Source: Eubacterium sp. An11 (GTDB taxonomy: Bacteria > Bacillota > Clostridia > Lachnospirales > Lachnospiraceae). From it: 64,000 bases of DNA. Location of the stretch: assembly GCF_002161065.1 (NCBI RefSeq), contig NZ_NFLV01000001.1:353106-417105 (forward strand). The letters run 5' to 3'. A program made the position numbers and the translations under genes. The notes beneath the pieces were generated by a model. It was not told the DNA's origin. It did not search any database and saw nothing but the letters and a program-made list of their open reading frames with translations. Positions 1 to 7,738 of the stretch are shown piece by piece (the stretch's first letter is position 1; the number at the start of each line of letters is the position of its first letter).

Positions 1-27
1 TTCAATGCTTTTGATAATGTCTTTCAT
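1..27 (-). CDS. rplS: 50S ribosomal protein L19, N-terminal fragment
   Basis: Only the first nine codons are inside the window (MKDIIKSIE). They follow an AGGAGG ribosome-binding site about eight bases upstream of the ATG. The start resembles the usual N-terminus of ribosomal protein L19, and the position directly after trmD matches the conserved rpsP-rimM-trmD-rplS order of Firmicutes. L19 sits at the 30S-50S interface. The assignment rests mainly on synteny, because so little protein is visible. The gene continues beyond the left edge of the window. Confidence 0.8.
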
Positions 28-37
28 GTGTGACCTC

Positions 38-130
38 CTATATAATCTTGGTGTTCTTAATACCTTTCGTAACAGCGGACCACCTTTTTTCACAACTATA
101 AGATAATAGCATGAATCCACCTATCATGCA
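38..130 (-). ncRNA. Probable ribosomal L19 leader RNA
   Basis: The 119 bases between trmD and rplS are structured on the coding strand. A GCATGA/TCATGC hairpin (109-129) is followed by a GGTG...CACC pairing that ends in the conserved-looking stretch TTAAGAACACC just before the rplS ribosome-binding site. Firmicutes commonly carry an autoregulatory L19 leader in exactly this place. The match is from memory of the motif. A covariance-model search with the Rfam L19 leader model would settle it. Confidence 0.5.
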
Positions 131-146
131 AGAGTTTTTTGAGTTT

Positions 147-905
147 TCATTTTACATTTTCAGATACCGGGGAATGATTCCAGCCCAGGCTCTGCAGATA
201 TTCCAGATCCTTTGAAGTGAGAACAGCGGTCTCCAGCAGATCCGGACGTCTTTCCAGCGTCCGTTTCAATGACTGTTCTCTTCTCCACCGGTCAATATTT
301 TCATGATGACCGGACAGCAGTACATCCGGCACCCGCTTCCCGTGATATTCCACCGGCCGGGTATAATGAGGGTGCTCCAGCAAATTATCATGGAACGATT
401 CAAACTCTGCCGAATCTTCATTGTTTAAGACTCCCGGTACCAGCCGGGAAATGGCGTCCATCATCACCAGGGCCGGCAGTTCCCCTCCGGTAAGCACATA
501 ATCACCGATGGACACATAGTCTGTCACGATTTCTTCCAGAATCCGCTCATCCACGCCCTCATAATGGCCGCAAAGGAAAATCAGCTCGTCCTCTCTGGCA
601 AACTCTTCTGCCATACTCTGTCTGAATACGCTGCCCTGGGGCGTCACATAGATCACTCTTGGTTTCTTTTGCATATCTTTTGTGATATCCGCATAGGCCA
701 GTCCAATGGGTTCCGGCTGCATGACCATGCCGGCGCCTCCACCGTACGGATAATCATCCACATGTTTATGTTTATCTTTGGAATACTCCCGGATATCCAC
801 CGCGTTAAGCGCAAGCAGGCCGTTTTTCATGGCTCTTCCGGTGACGCTGGTGCCAAATCCCTGCCGGATCATCTCCGGAAACAATGTGAGAACATGAAAC
901 TTCAT
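147..905 (-). CDS. trmD: tRNA (guanine-37-N1)-methyltransferase TrmD
   Basis: A 252-residue SPOUT methyltransferase that puts m1G at position 37 of tRNAs with a G36, which prevents +1 frameshifting. The family signatures are visible: MKFHVLTLFPEM at the start, PYGGGAGMVMQPEP, and the SAM-binding trefoil-knot stretch SIGDYVLTGGELPA. An in-frame extension upstream (to 974) lies inside rimM and lacks the family start, so the ATG at 905 is chosen. That ATG shares its first base with the rimM stop codon (TGATG), which implies translational coupling. The gene belongs to the ffh-rpsP-khpA-rimM-trmD-rplS operon. Confidence 0.96.
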   Translation of the reverse strand: MKFHVLTLFPEMIRQGFGTSVTGRAMKNGLLALNAVDIREYSKDKHKHVDDYPYGGGAGMVMQPEPIGLAYADITKDMQKKPRVIYVTPQGSVFRQSMAEEFAREDELIFLCGHYEGVDERILEEIVTDYVSIGDYVLTGGELPALVMMDAISRLVPGVLNNEDSAEFESFHDNLLEHPHYTRPVEYHGKRVPDVLLSGHHENIDRWRREQSLKRTLERRPDLLETAVLTSKDLEYLQSLGWNHSPVSENVK

Positions 906-1414
906 CAGTCCGCCAGTCCTTTCAGCAAATGTACCAATATAATTCCCTCGTTCATGTCCACATCGAGAATGCATTCCTTGATGGCAGGAAGCAGAATACG
1001 TCCGCCGTCCTCGGTGAGCACTTCGTAGACGTCGTTGGCACCTGTGGAAATGACATTTTCCAGCTTTCCGACGGTGACACCGCTGTCATCCACAATGGTA
1101 AGGCCCAGAAGATCTGCCACAAAATATTCGTCTTCTTCCAGTTCCACCGCATTCTCTCTGGTCACCAGCAGAGGACACCGTTTATATTTTTCCACTTCAT
1201 TGATATCGTCAAGCCCCTCAAACTTGACAAAAACAAATTTTTTAAAAAATTTGCAGTATTCCACTTTTAATTCCAGAAGCTCGCTCCCCGTATCCAGCAG
1301 GACGTCCTCCAGATCCAGAAACCGCTCTTTGTCATCTGTCGTCGGGAAAACCTTGACTTCTCCCTTCAGTCCGTGAGTTCCGGTAATAATTCCCACCTGT
1401 AATAAATCTTCCAT
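905..1414 (-). CDS. rimM: 16S rRNA processing protein RimM
   Basis: A 169-residue ribosome maturation factor that helps assemble the 30S head and binds S19. The N-terminal RimM barrel begins LLQVGIITGTHGLKGEVKVFP, and a PRC-like barrel follows (about residues 95-165, DEYFVADLLGLTIV...LLPAIKECILDVD). Length and motifs are typical. The stop codon overlaps the trmD start. Unusually, about 200 bases separate it from the upstream khpA, and that gap contains a terminator-like hairpin (1515-1547). rimM-trmD-rplS may therefore be expressed at a lower level than rpsP-khpA or have its own promoter. Confidence 0.95.
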   Translation of the reverse strand: MEDLLQVGIITGTHGLKGEVKVFPTTDDKERFLDLEDVLLDTGSELLELKVEYCKFFKKFVFVKFEGLDDINEVEKYKRCPLLVTRENAVELEEDEYFVADLLGLTIVDDSGVTVGKLENVISTGANDVYEVLTEDGGRILLPAIKECILDVDMNEGIILVHLLKGLAD

Positions 1415-1514
1415 TTATATACTCCTGAATATACTACTTCTTATCTGTCTTTCTATCGCCTGTTTTTACATGATTTATCTTTATGCTGTCTGCCTTTTAT
1501 TTTCTGTTTTTACG

Positions 1515-1547
1515 AAAAAACTGCTACCTGCCGGACAGGTAACAGTT
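1515..1547 (-). terminator. Intrinsic terminator or attenuator between khpA and rimM
   Basis: On the minus strand an 11-bp stem (ACTGTTACCTG / CAGGTAGCAGT, loop TCCGG) is followed directly by TTTTTT. It lies inside the operon, 3' of khpA. A second GC-rich hairpin (CTCCGCC / GGCGGAG, about 1580-1598) lies closer to khpA but has no U-tract in this orientation. Confidence 0.7.
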
Positions 1548-1614
1548 TCATGCCAATGATTCATAACCGGGATTCTCCCCTCCGCCCACGAAGGCGGAGA
1601 AAAATCCGTTTGTA

Positions 1615-1845
1615 TTATTGAGCGATATCTACTATCACTTTTTTATCTTCCCGGGAAGCCGCAGCCTTCACCACAGTACGCATAGCTCTCGCAATCCGTC
1701 CCTGTTTGCCAATAACCTTTCCCATATCATCCGGAGCAACATGAAGCTCCAGAATGATGGAATGGTCAGTCTCTTTTTCTGTGACTACGACATCTTCCGG
1801 ATGATCAACCAGAGATACGGCAATTACTTTTACTAACTCTTTCAT
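1615..1845 (-). CDS. khpA: KhpA-type KH-domain RNA-binding protein
   Basis: A 76-residue single KH domain protein. The GxxG RNA-binding loop is GKVIGKQGRIA, followed by RAMRTVVKAAA. In Firmicutes KhpA pairs with the Jag/KhpB protein and binds many transcripts, affecting cell elongation and division. It always sits directly after rpsP. Here the gap to rpsP is 18 bases, so the two are co-transcribed. The terminator-like hairpin downstream may cut many transcripts after this gene. Confidence 0.93.
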   Translation of the reverse strand: MKELVKVIAVSLVDHPEDVVVTEKETDHSIILELHVAPDDMGKVIGKQGRIARAMRTVVKAAASREDKKVIVDIAQ

Positions 1846-1863
1846 TACACAAGCCCCCAGTTA

Positions 1864-2109
1864 TTATTTTTCAATACCGGCATTCTTTAATAATCTTGCA
1901 ACTGTGTCTGTCGGCTGTGCACCTTTGTTAAGCCATGCTTTTGCTGCTTCCTCGTCAAATTTAACGACTGCAGGCTCCTGGTTTGGGTCATAGAAACCGA
2001 TTTCATCGATGTTTCTTCCATCTCTTGGAGATCTTGCGTCTGCTACGACAACTCTATAGATAGGATTTCTCTTTTTACCCATTCTTTTTAATCTCATTTT
2101 TACTGCCAT
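1864..2109 (-). CDS. rpsP: 30S ribosomal protein S16
   Basis: An 81-residue S16. It starts [32 protein letters not shown] and contains [10 protein letters not shown], both hallmark stretches. S16 stabilises the 5' domain of 16S rRNA during 30S assembly. It lies about 110 bases downstream of ffh on the same strand and 18 bases before khpA. The order ylxM-ffh-rpsP is standard for Clostridia. Confidence 0.97.
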   Translation of the reverse strand: MAVKMRLKRMGKKRNPIYRVVVADARSPRDGRNIDEIGFYDPNQEPAVVKFDEEAAKAWLNKGAQPTDTVARLLKNAGIEK

Positions 2110-2219
2110 GTGATTTCACCTCTTTCATCTTTCTTATTCATCTATATGGAACCGGAATATTCCGGTATCCTGCATTATACTGGCCGGAACCGGCTTTAAA
2201 TCCGCCGGAAACCTCTTCC

Positions 2220-3575
2220 CTAAAACGGGAACTTCATGCCTCCGAGATTGAAGCCGCCTCTTCTGCGGCCGCCCTTTCCCATCATGCCGTTCATCTGCTT
2301 CATCATCTTGCGTGACTGCTCAAACTGCTTACACAGCTTGTTGACTTCCTGAAGGCTGACGCCGGCGCCATTTGCAATTCGCTTCTTGCGGGAAGGGTTC
2401 AGCAGATTCGGATTGGATCTCTCCTCCGGCGTCATCGAATAGATGATCGCCTCTATGCGATCCATGGCGCTGTCATCAATGTCAATATTCTTGATCTGGC
2501 TGCCAACGCCCGGAATCATGGAAAGCAGATCAGCGATGCCTCCCATATTCTTAACCTGCTGCATCTGAGCCAGGAAGTCGTCAAAACCAAACTCGGCCTT
2601 GCGAAGCTTCTGCTCCAGCTCTCTGGCGGACTCTTCGTCCACCGCGTTCTGTGCCTTCTCGATGAGAGTGAGCACATCGCCCATGCCTAAAATACGGCTG
2701 GTCATACGGTCCGGATAGAACTGCTGAAGATCTTCCAGCTTCTCACCCATACCTATATATAAAATCGGCTTGCCGGTGACGGCCCGGATGGAGAGCGCCG
2801 CTCCGCCTCTCGTATCGCCGTCCAGCTTCGTCAGGATCACTCCGTCGATGCCGACCTTATCTTCAAATGTCTTAGCCACATTGACCGCATCCTGTCCCGT
2901 CATGGCATCCACCACCAGAACGGTCTGCGTCACATCCACATTATCCTTGATGTTCTGAAGCTCTTCCATCATGGAATCATCCACATGAAGTCGTCCCGCC
3001 GTATCCAGAATGACAATATTCCTGCCATTCTCCTTGGCATACTCAATGGACGCCCGGGCTATATCCACCGGGTTCTTCTTATCCCCCATGGAAAACACCG
3101 GAACTTCCTGCTTCTCACCGTTGATCTCCAGCTGCTTGATCGCCGCCGGACGGTAAACATCGCAGGCAACCAGAAGCGGGTTCTTGCCTTTCTTCTTGAG
3201 CTGTCCGGCAATCTTGGCCGCCGTAGTGGTCTTACCAGCACCCTGGAGACCTGCCATGAGATATACAGTAATCTCGTTACCCGGCTTGATCACCAGCTCT
3301 GTCATCTCAGAACCCATCAGAGCTTCCATCTCTTCTTTTACTATCTTAATGACCATCTGCCCCGGATTCAGTCCCGTAAGAACATCCTGTCCGATGGCAC
3401 GGTCTGTCACTGTCTTAATGAATGTCTTGACCACGCGGAAATTGACATCCGCTTCCAGCAGAGCACGCTTCACTTCCTTCATGGCCTCCTTGACATCGGC
3501 CTCGGTCAGACGCCCCTTGCTTCTCAAATTCTTAAAGACATTCTGAAGTTTATCTGTAAGGCTTTCAAATGCCAT
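2220..3575 (-). CDS. ffh: Signal recognition particle GTPase Ffh (SRP54)
   Basis: The protein is 451 residues from the ATG at 3575, which begins MAFESLTDKLQNVFKNLR. An upstream in-frame extension has no family similarity and overlaps ylxM. The N domain is followed by the G domain with GLQGAGKTTTAAKIA (P-loop), DTAGRLHVD and TKLDGDTRGG. The C-terminal M domain is Met-rich and ends in a GMMGKGGRRRGG tail. With 4.5S/scRNA it binds signal sequences on ribosomes and docks to FtsY. It lies 13 bases after ylxM in one operon. Confidence 0.97.
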   Translation of the reverse strand: MAFESLTDKLQNVFKNLRSKGRLTEADVKEAMKEVKRALLEADVNFRVVKTFIKTVTDRAIGQDVLTGLNPGQMVIKIVKEEMEALMGSEMTELVIKPGNEITVYLMAGLQGAGKTTTAAKIAGQLKKKGKNPLLVACDVYRPAAIKQLEINGEKQEVPVFSMGDKKNPVDIARASIEYAKENGRNIVILDTAGRLHVDDSMMEELQNIKDNVDVTQTVLVVDAMTGQDAVNVAKTFEDKVGIDGVILTKLDGDTRGGAALSIRAVTGKPILYIGMGEKLEDLQQFYPDRMTSRILGMGDVLTLIEKAQNAVDEESARELEQKLRKAEFGFDDFLAQMQQVKNMGGIADLLSMIPGVGSQIKNIDIDDSAMDRIEAIIYSMTPEERSNPNLLNPSRKKRIANGAGVSLQEVNKLCKQFEQSRKMMKQMNGMMGKGGRRRGGFNLGGMKFPF

Positions 3576-3588
3576 AAGAGCCTCCTCA

Positions 3589-3945
3589 TTAATACTGTTC
3601 CAGAATCTCACTGGATATCCGCTTGATATCTGCGATGCGCTCCTGCATCTTCTCCTTGTCCCCGCAGGTGGATATCTCTTCCGCATACCGGTGGATGACG
3701 CCCACCATCTTCTTCACGGTGAGGAAATGCTCCACCAGATGAAGTCTGTCTTCATACTCCGCGAGAATCTTCTCGCATCTTCGAATCATATCATGCACAC
3801 CCTGTCTGCTGATCCCCCGAAGATCCGCAATCTCCGAAACAGACAGATCATTCTGGATGTGCTCACCATACACTTCTTTCTGATTCTCTGTCAGAAGCTC
3901 ACCGTAAAAATCAAACAGCAGAGCTTTCTCTACGATTCTGTCCAA
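3589..3945 (-). CDS. ylxM: YlxM family putative DNA-binding protein (UPF0122)
   Basis: A 118-residue protein with a sigma-70 region 4-like helix-turn-helix (SVSEIADLRGISRQGVHDMIRRCEKIL, about residues 35-62). YlxM is nearly always encoded just before ffh in Firmicutes and stimulates SRP function in streptococci. It is the first gene of the operon and is preceded by a near-perfect promoter (3989-4017). ftsY, often upstream in relatives, is not here. Confidence 0.93.
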   Translation of the reverse strand: MDRIVEKALLFDFYGELLTENQKEVYGEHIQNDLSVSEIADLRGISRQGVHDMIRRCEKILAEYEDRLHLVEHFLTVKKMVGVIHRYAEEISTCGDKEKMQERIADIKRISSEILEQY

Positions 3946-3988
3946 TGATTATCACCTCGTGTAAAGTGTTTTTCCTTTACCGAAGATG

Positions 3989-4017
3989 ATTATATGGGAA
4001 AGGGTTGGATTTGTCAA
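3989..4017 (-). promoter_or_regulatory. Sigma-A promoter of the ylxM-ffh-rpsP operon
   Basis: On the minus strand TTGACA (4012-4017) and TATAAT (3989-3994) are separated by exactly 17 bases, a full consensus promoter. Transcription should start near 3982, about 37 bases before the ylxM ATG. Confidence 0.88.
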
Positions 4018-4302
4018 GTATTTTTCCTTGCAAATTTAAAATGTTTTTTACCCACAGACAAACAGGCACCTGCTTTTTATCAAAAGCAGATGCCCGTTAG
4101 AAAGGGGAGGATATAAGTTTTTTCCTGACGACTGTCATATCCGATGTCCCCATCGGATATTATCATTATTGCCATCTTAGAAAAAATTATACACCTCTTT
4201 GAAAAAATTTATCTCAGCCCGCACGGTCAGGAAAGAACTCCACAGCGCGAAATTCTTCTCCGGCGGCGCCTGCAACCACAAACTCTTTATAAAGAAACGA
4301 TC
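4018..4302. other. Intergenic region with one imperfect hairpin
   Basis: This region holds no credible gene. An imperfect stem-loop (about 4064-4095, GGCACCTGCTTTT / AAAAGCAGATGCC) could terminate the rubrerythrin transcript, although its U-tract is poor. The remainder is AT-rich sequence. A plus-strand open frame starting at 4144 runs into the rubrerythrin gene and is judged spurious. Confidence 0.5.
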
Positions 4303-4845
4303 TTAGTAGTTCTCCGGTTTGATCTGGAAGTAGGACTGTGGATGATCGCATACTGGACATACTTCCGGCGCTTTCTTGCCGATGCAGATATGTCCGCAGT
4401 TTGCGCACTGCCAGATGACATCGTTATCTTTAGAGAAGACAACTTCTTTCTTTACATTGTCAAGAAGTTTTAAGTATCTTGCTTCATGCTCTTTTTCTAC
4501 TGCTGCAACGCCGTCGAACTTGTCAGCAATCTCGTAGAAGCCTTCTTCTCTTGCTTCTTTTGCGAACTGTGCGTACATGTCTGTCCACTCATAGTTCTCA
4601 CCGTCTGCTGCTGCCTGCAGGTTCTCGATAGTAGAACGGATTGCGCCGCCCTCTAATAATTTGAACCACATTTTTGCATGTTCTCTTTCGTTAGCTGCTG
4701 TTTCAGCAAAGATGTTAGCGATCTGTACATAACCGTCCTTTTTCGCTTTGCTGGAAAAATATGTGTATTTATTAGTAGCCTGAGACTCTCCAGCGAATGC
4801 AGTCATTAAGTTCTGTTCTGTTTTTGTTCCTTTTAAATTTGGCAT
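4303..4845 (-). CDS. rbr: Rubrerythrin
   Basis: A 180-residue non-haem diiron peroxidase that reduces H2O2 in the cytoplasm of anaerobes. The N-terminal four-helix ferritin-like domain carries the diiron ligands (E20 in AFAGESQA, the [10 protein letters not shown] helix, and EKEHEARY). The C-terminal rubredoxin-like Fe(Cys)4 domain has C147/C150 and C163/C166. The start [13 protein letters not shown] at 4845 fits the family and has AGAGAGG upstream; a longer frame to 4965 crosses the promoter. It is monocistronic with its own promoter (4907-4935). Confidence 0.96.
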   Translation of the reverse strand: MPNLKGTKTEQNLMTAFAGESQATNKYTYFSSKAKKDGYVQIANIFAETAANEREHAKMWFKLLEGGAIRSTIENLQAAADGENYEWTDMYAQFAKEAREEGFYEIADKFDGVAAVEKEHEARYLKLLDNVKKEVVFSKDNDVIWQCANCGHICIGKKAPEVCPVCDHPQSYFQIKPENY

Positions 4846-4906
4846 GATATACCTCTCTTTCCTACTTTCGTGAAGTAATTTAAAAATAGTAATAACTACT
4901 GATATT

Positions 4907-4935
4907 ATATTATTCCTTTCTGCCCGGCTTGTCAA
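4907..4935 (-). promoter_or_regulatory. Sigma-A promoter of rubrerythrin
   Basis: On the minus strand TTGACA (4930-4935) and TAATAT (4907-4912) are spaced by 17 bases. The predicted start is about 55 bases upstream of the rbr ATG. No PerR box was confidently recognised. Confidence 0.75.
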
Positions 4936-5009
4936 TAGGTCGGAAAGGATTATTTTCCCGGCCACCCGGCAGAATCATTTCCCTTTTGCCGCCGATGCTG
5001 TCTTCCCCC

Positions 5010-5240
5010 TCAAATCCCGGGATCATCGCCATCGCCGGACACTTTTTCATCTTCCCCGTTCTTTTTTAACAGACGGTAAATAAGCATATACGCATACAGG
5101 AGAACCGGCAGGACCAGTGTGACGACCAGAGACGCCATGAAGAACCGGCTTCCCGTCACAGCACAGTAGAGGGTCAGAAAAACCAGCCCTGCCAGGACAA
5201 CGACCAGAACCAGCGCGGCAATCCGTTTCAGTTTATTCAT
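5010..5240 (-). CDS. Small two-helix membrane protein of unknown function
   Basis: A 76-residue protein with two predicted transmembrane helices (about residues 8-27 and 33-58), a positively charged start (MNKLKRIAA) and a charged cytoplasmic tail (KKNGEDEKVSGDGDD). Its ATG follows the rarA stop codon after a single base, so it is very likely translationally coupled to rarA. I do not recognise a family. Such small membrane proteins often trail rarA in related genomes only sporadically, so no function is inferred. Confidence 0.7.
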   Translation of the reverse strand: MNKLKRIAALVLVVVLAGLVFLTLYCAVTGSRFFMASLVVTLVLPVLLYAYMLIYRLLKKNGEDEKVSGDGDDPGI

Positions 5241-5241
5241 T

Positions 5242-6570
5242 TTATTCTTCCTCCCTGTTCCTCAGATGTTCCAGATGCATCTTTATCTTCTTCTCGTATC
5301 CATTTTCTGTAGGAATATAAAACCGCTCGTCCCGGATGGCATCCGGCAGATACTGCTGCTTTACATAATTCTCCGGATAATCATGGGCATACCGGTAACC
5401 GATACCATGTCCCAGATCCTTTGCCCCTCCGTAATGAGCATCCCTCAGATATGGAGGGACCTGCCCGGTATCCGACCGTTTTACCATCTCCTGGGCCTTA
5501 TCGATGGCCGCAACACAGGCATTACTTTTTGGAGCGCTGGCCACATAGGACGCCGCCTGGGACAGGATGATCCTCCCCTCAGGAAGCCCCACTCTTTCCA
5601 CAGCCAGGGAAGCTGCCACGGCAACCTGTAAGGCCTGCGGATCTGCATTTCCCACATCCTCTGAAGCACAGATCATGATTCTTCTGGCGATAAACTTCGG
5701 ATCTTCTCCCGCATCCAGCATCCTCGCCAGATAAAATACTGCCGCATCCGGGTCCGTCCCCCGCATACTTTTAATGAAGGCGGAAATCACATCATAGTGA
5801 TTATCACCGTTTTTATCGTAATTTAACGCCTTCCTCTGGATACACTCCTGGGCCACATCCAGATCAATGACGATTCTTCCGTCCGCACCGGGTTCTGTGG
5901 TAATAACTCCCAGCTCCACAGCATTCAGCGCCGCCCGGGCGTCCCCGCCCGCCATCTCCGCGATGAAATCGACCGCCTCTTCTGTGATCTCTGCGCCGTA
6001 GGCCCCCATCCCTCTCTCATCATCCGTCACGGCTGTCCGTATGAGTCCGGCAATGTCTTCTTTTGACAATGGCTCCAGATGAAAAATCTTAGACCGGGAC
6101 AAAAGAGCGCTGTTCACCTCAAAATAAGGATTCTCTGTGGTGGCGCCGATCAGCACTATGGTTCCGTCTTCCACATAAGGCAGCAGATAATCCTGCTGAG
6201 CCTTATTAAACCGGTGAATCTCGTCAATAAAAAGAATGGTCCGGTTTCCGTACATTCCGAACACATCTTTGGCCTGACTGACCGCCTGCTCCATATCTTT
6301 CTTGCCGGAAGTCGTCGCATTCATCTGCACAAACTGCGCACTGGTCGTGTTGGCAATGACCTTTGCCAGGGTGGTCTTTCCGGTTCCCGGCGGTCCGTAA
6401 AAAATCAGCGAGCTGATCTTATCTGCCTTGATGGCCCGGTACAGCAGTCTGTCCTTTCCGATAATGTGCGACTGTCCCACCACCTCATCCAGAGTCCGCG
6501 GCCGCATCCGCACCGCCAGGGGCGATTCCTGCTTCTTCCGCTCCATCCGCATATAATCAAATAAATCCAT
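5242..6570 (-). CDS. rarA: Replication-associated recombination protein RarA (MgsA) AAA+ ATPase
   Basis: A 442-residue AAA+ ATPase acting at stalled replication forks. The N-terminal stretch ends SPLAVRMRPRTLDEVVGQ. Walker A is GPPGTGKT (residues 59-66), Walker B is ILFIDEIHRF, sensor 1 is GATTENP, and the C-terminal tetramerisation/DNA-binding region carries LARMLDAGEDPKFIARR and the typical YRYAHDYPENYVKQQYLPD. Length is normal. It heads a two-gene unit with the small membrane protein 5010-5240. Confidence 0.96.
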   Translation of the reverse strand: MDLFDYMRMERKKQESPLAVRMRPRTLDEVVGQSHIIGKDRLLYRAIKADKISSLIFYGPPGTGKTTLAKVIANTTSAQFVQMNATTSGKKDMEQAVSQAKDVFGMYGNRTILFIDEIHRFNKAQQDYLLPYVEDGTIVLIGATTENPYFEVNSALLSRSKIFHLEPLSKEDIAGLIRTAVTDDERGMGAYGAEITEEAVDFIAEMAGGDARAALNAVELGVITTEPGADGRIVIDLDVAQECIQRKALNYDKNGDNHYDVISAFIKSMRGTDPDAAVFYLARMLDAGEDPKFIARRIMICASEDVGNADPQALQVAVAASLAVERVGLPEGRIILSQAASYVASAPKSNACVAAIDKAQEMVKRSDTGQVPPYLRDAHYGGAKDLGHGIGYRYAHDYPENYVKQQYLPDAIRDERFYIPTENGYEKKIKMHLEHLRNREEE

Positions 6571-6619
6571 GTATCTCGTGCCTCTCTTCTTGTATCTTTA
6601 AAATAAATTTATCACATTT

Positions 6620-7243
6620 TCACACACTCTGATTGAGCCGGCGGATGATCGCGTAACCATCTTCCAGATCCACCCGGCTGTAGCATCCCTGCTCAAACAC
6701 AAAATTCCAGTATCCTTCCAGAGGCAGTTCCAGACAGGCCGCCAGGAAATGCCCCAGAGTCCCCTTGTGGGCCACCAGAAGTATGGCGGTCTCCCGGTCG
6801 ACTGTTTCTGAAAATCCCTTTAAATCCCGTAGGAAATCCTCTGTCCTCCTCCGAACATCAGCAAAACTCTCGCCCCCGGGAATCCTGTAACCGGAAAAAT
6901 CCCGGTTCCACTGTTCCCATTCCTCCGGATACCTCTTTGCCAGTTCCCGGAAAGTACCGCCCTCAAAAATGCCGAAATCCTGCTCCGTCAGCCTTTCTTC
7001 TCTCTCAATCTGCAGCTCTTCCCGCCTCTCATTTGTATATTCCGCCATGATGATGTCCGCGGTCTCCGCCGCCCGGAGACGGGGGCTGGCCACGATCCGC
7101 AGAAGCGGAACATTTTTAAAAAAAGTCCCCAGCTTTTTGGCCTGCTCTCTTCCCCGGGAAGAAAGCGCCGCCTCCGTCCTTCCATAGTAACAGCCCTTCT
7201 GATTGAGGACGGTCTCCCCATGGCGTACCAAATATATTCTCAT
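6620..7243 (-). CDS. Histidine phosphatase superfamily protein (phosphoglycerate mutase-like)
   Basis: A 207-residue protein from the ATG at 7243 (MRIYLVRHGETVLNQKGCYYGRTE). The RHG catalytic motif is at residues 7-9. The second catalytic histidine lies in LLVAHKGTLGHFLA, and the acid residue is in ERLTEQDFGIFEG. The frame extended to 7294 lacks family sequence. The family includes alpha-ribazole phosphatase (CobC), broad phosphatases and PGM-like enzymes. No cobalamin genes are nearby, so the substrate is left open. Confidence 0.85.
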   Translation of the reverse strand: MRIYLVRHGETVLNQKGCYYGRTEAALSSRGREQAKKLGTFFKNVPLLRIVASPRLRAAETADIIMAEYTNERREELQIEREERLTEQDFGIFEGGTFRELAKRYPEEWEQWNRDFSGYRIPGGESFADVRRRTEDFLRDLKGFSETVDRETAILLVAHKGTLGHFLAACLELPLEGYWNFVFEQGCYSRVDLEDGYAIIRRLNQSV

Positions 7244-7356
7244 GATGCTGTCTCTCTTTCGTCTGTCATTCTTCCTTCTCTGCTGCTCTGTCATGCACCG
7301 GGCTTCTTACCTTTGCCGTCGGCATGTCTCCACACCGCAGCTTCCGCATGCACCTT

Positions 7357-7563
7357 TTAATTCTGCACTTTCACCACATGAGAAGCCTGCAGTCCCTTCT
7401 CTCCTTCCACAATATCGAACTCTACTTTATTTCCCTCATCCAGGGAGCGAAACCCTTCCATATCAAGCCCGGTATAATGTACAAAGATATCTTTTCCATC
7501 CTCGTCCTGAATAAAACCATACCCCTTTTGATTGTTAAACCATTTTACTGTTCCCTTAAACAT
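7357..7563 (-). CDS. Cold-shock domain protein
   Basis: A 68-residue single cold-shock domain protein (MFKGTVKWFNNQKGYGFI...DIFVHYTGL), an RNA chaperone that binds single-stranded nucleic acid through RNP1 (KGYGFI) and RNP2 (DIFVHY). The protein is slightly unusual in reading VHYTGL where VHFSAI is common. The ATG at 7563 is chosen because it starts the domain and lies about 90 bases after a promoter (7661-7689). The long untranslated leader is typical of CspA-type mRNAs. Confidence 0.93.
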   Translation of the reverse strand: MFKGTVKWFNNQKGYGFIQDEDGKDIFVHYTGLDMEGFRSLDEGNKVEFDIVEGEKGLQASHVVKVQN

Positions 7564-7660
7564 TGGAATACCTCCATCTCCTATACTTCCTGTCCTGTGC
7601 AGCGAAAACAGATACTGCCGCCGCGGAAGGAAACATATTCTTCCTCTGACAGGCATCCAC

Positions 7661-7689
7661 ATCTTAGCATAAAGGAAATCTCAAGTCAA
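7661..7689 (-). promoter_or_regulatory. Promoter of the cold-shock gene
   Basis: On the minus strand TTGACT (7684-7689) and TAAGAT (7661-7666) are separated by 17 bases. Transcription would start near 7654, giving a leader of about 90 nucleotides. Confidence 0.7.
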
Positions 7690-7738
7690 TATAAATTCTG
7701 ACTATTAAGGAGTATGCGACATAATTTTCTGAAAATTA

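Noticed and set aside
4144..4473. 109-residue plus-strand frame near rubrerythrin
   Set aside because: It overlaps the rubrerythrin coding region on the other strand and shows no family features.
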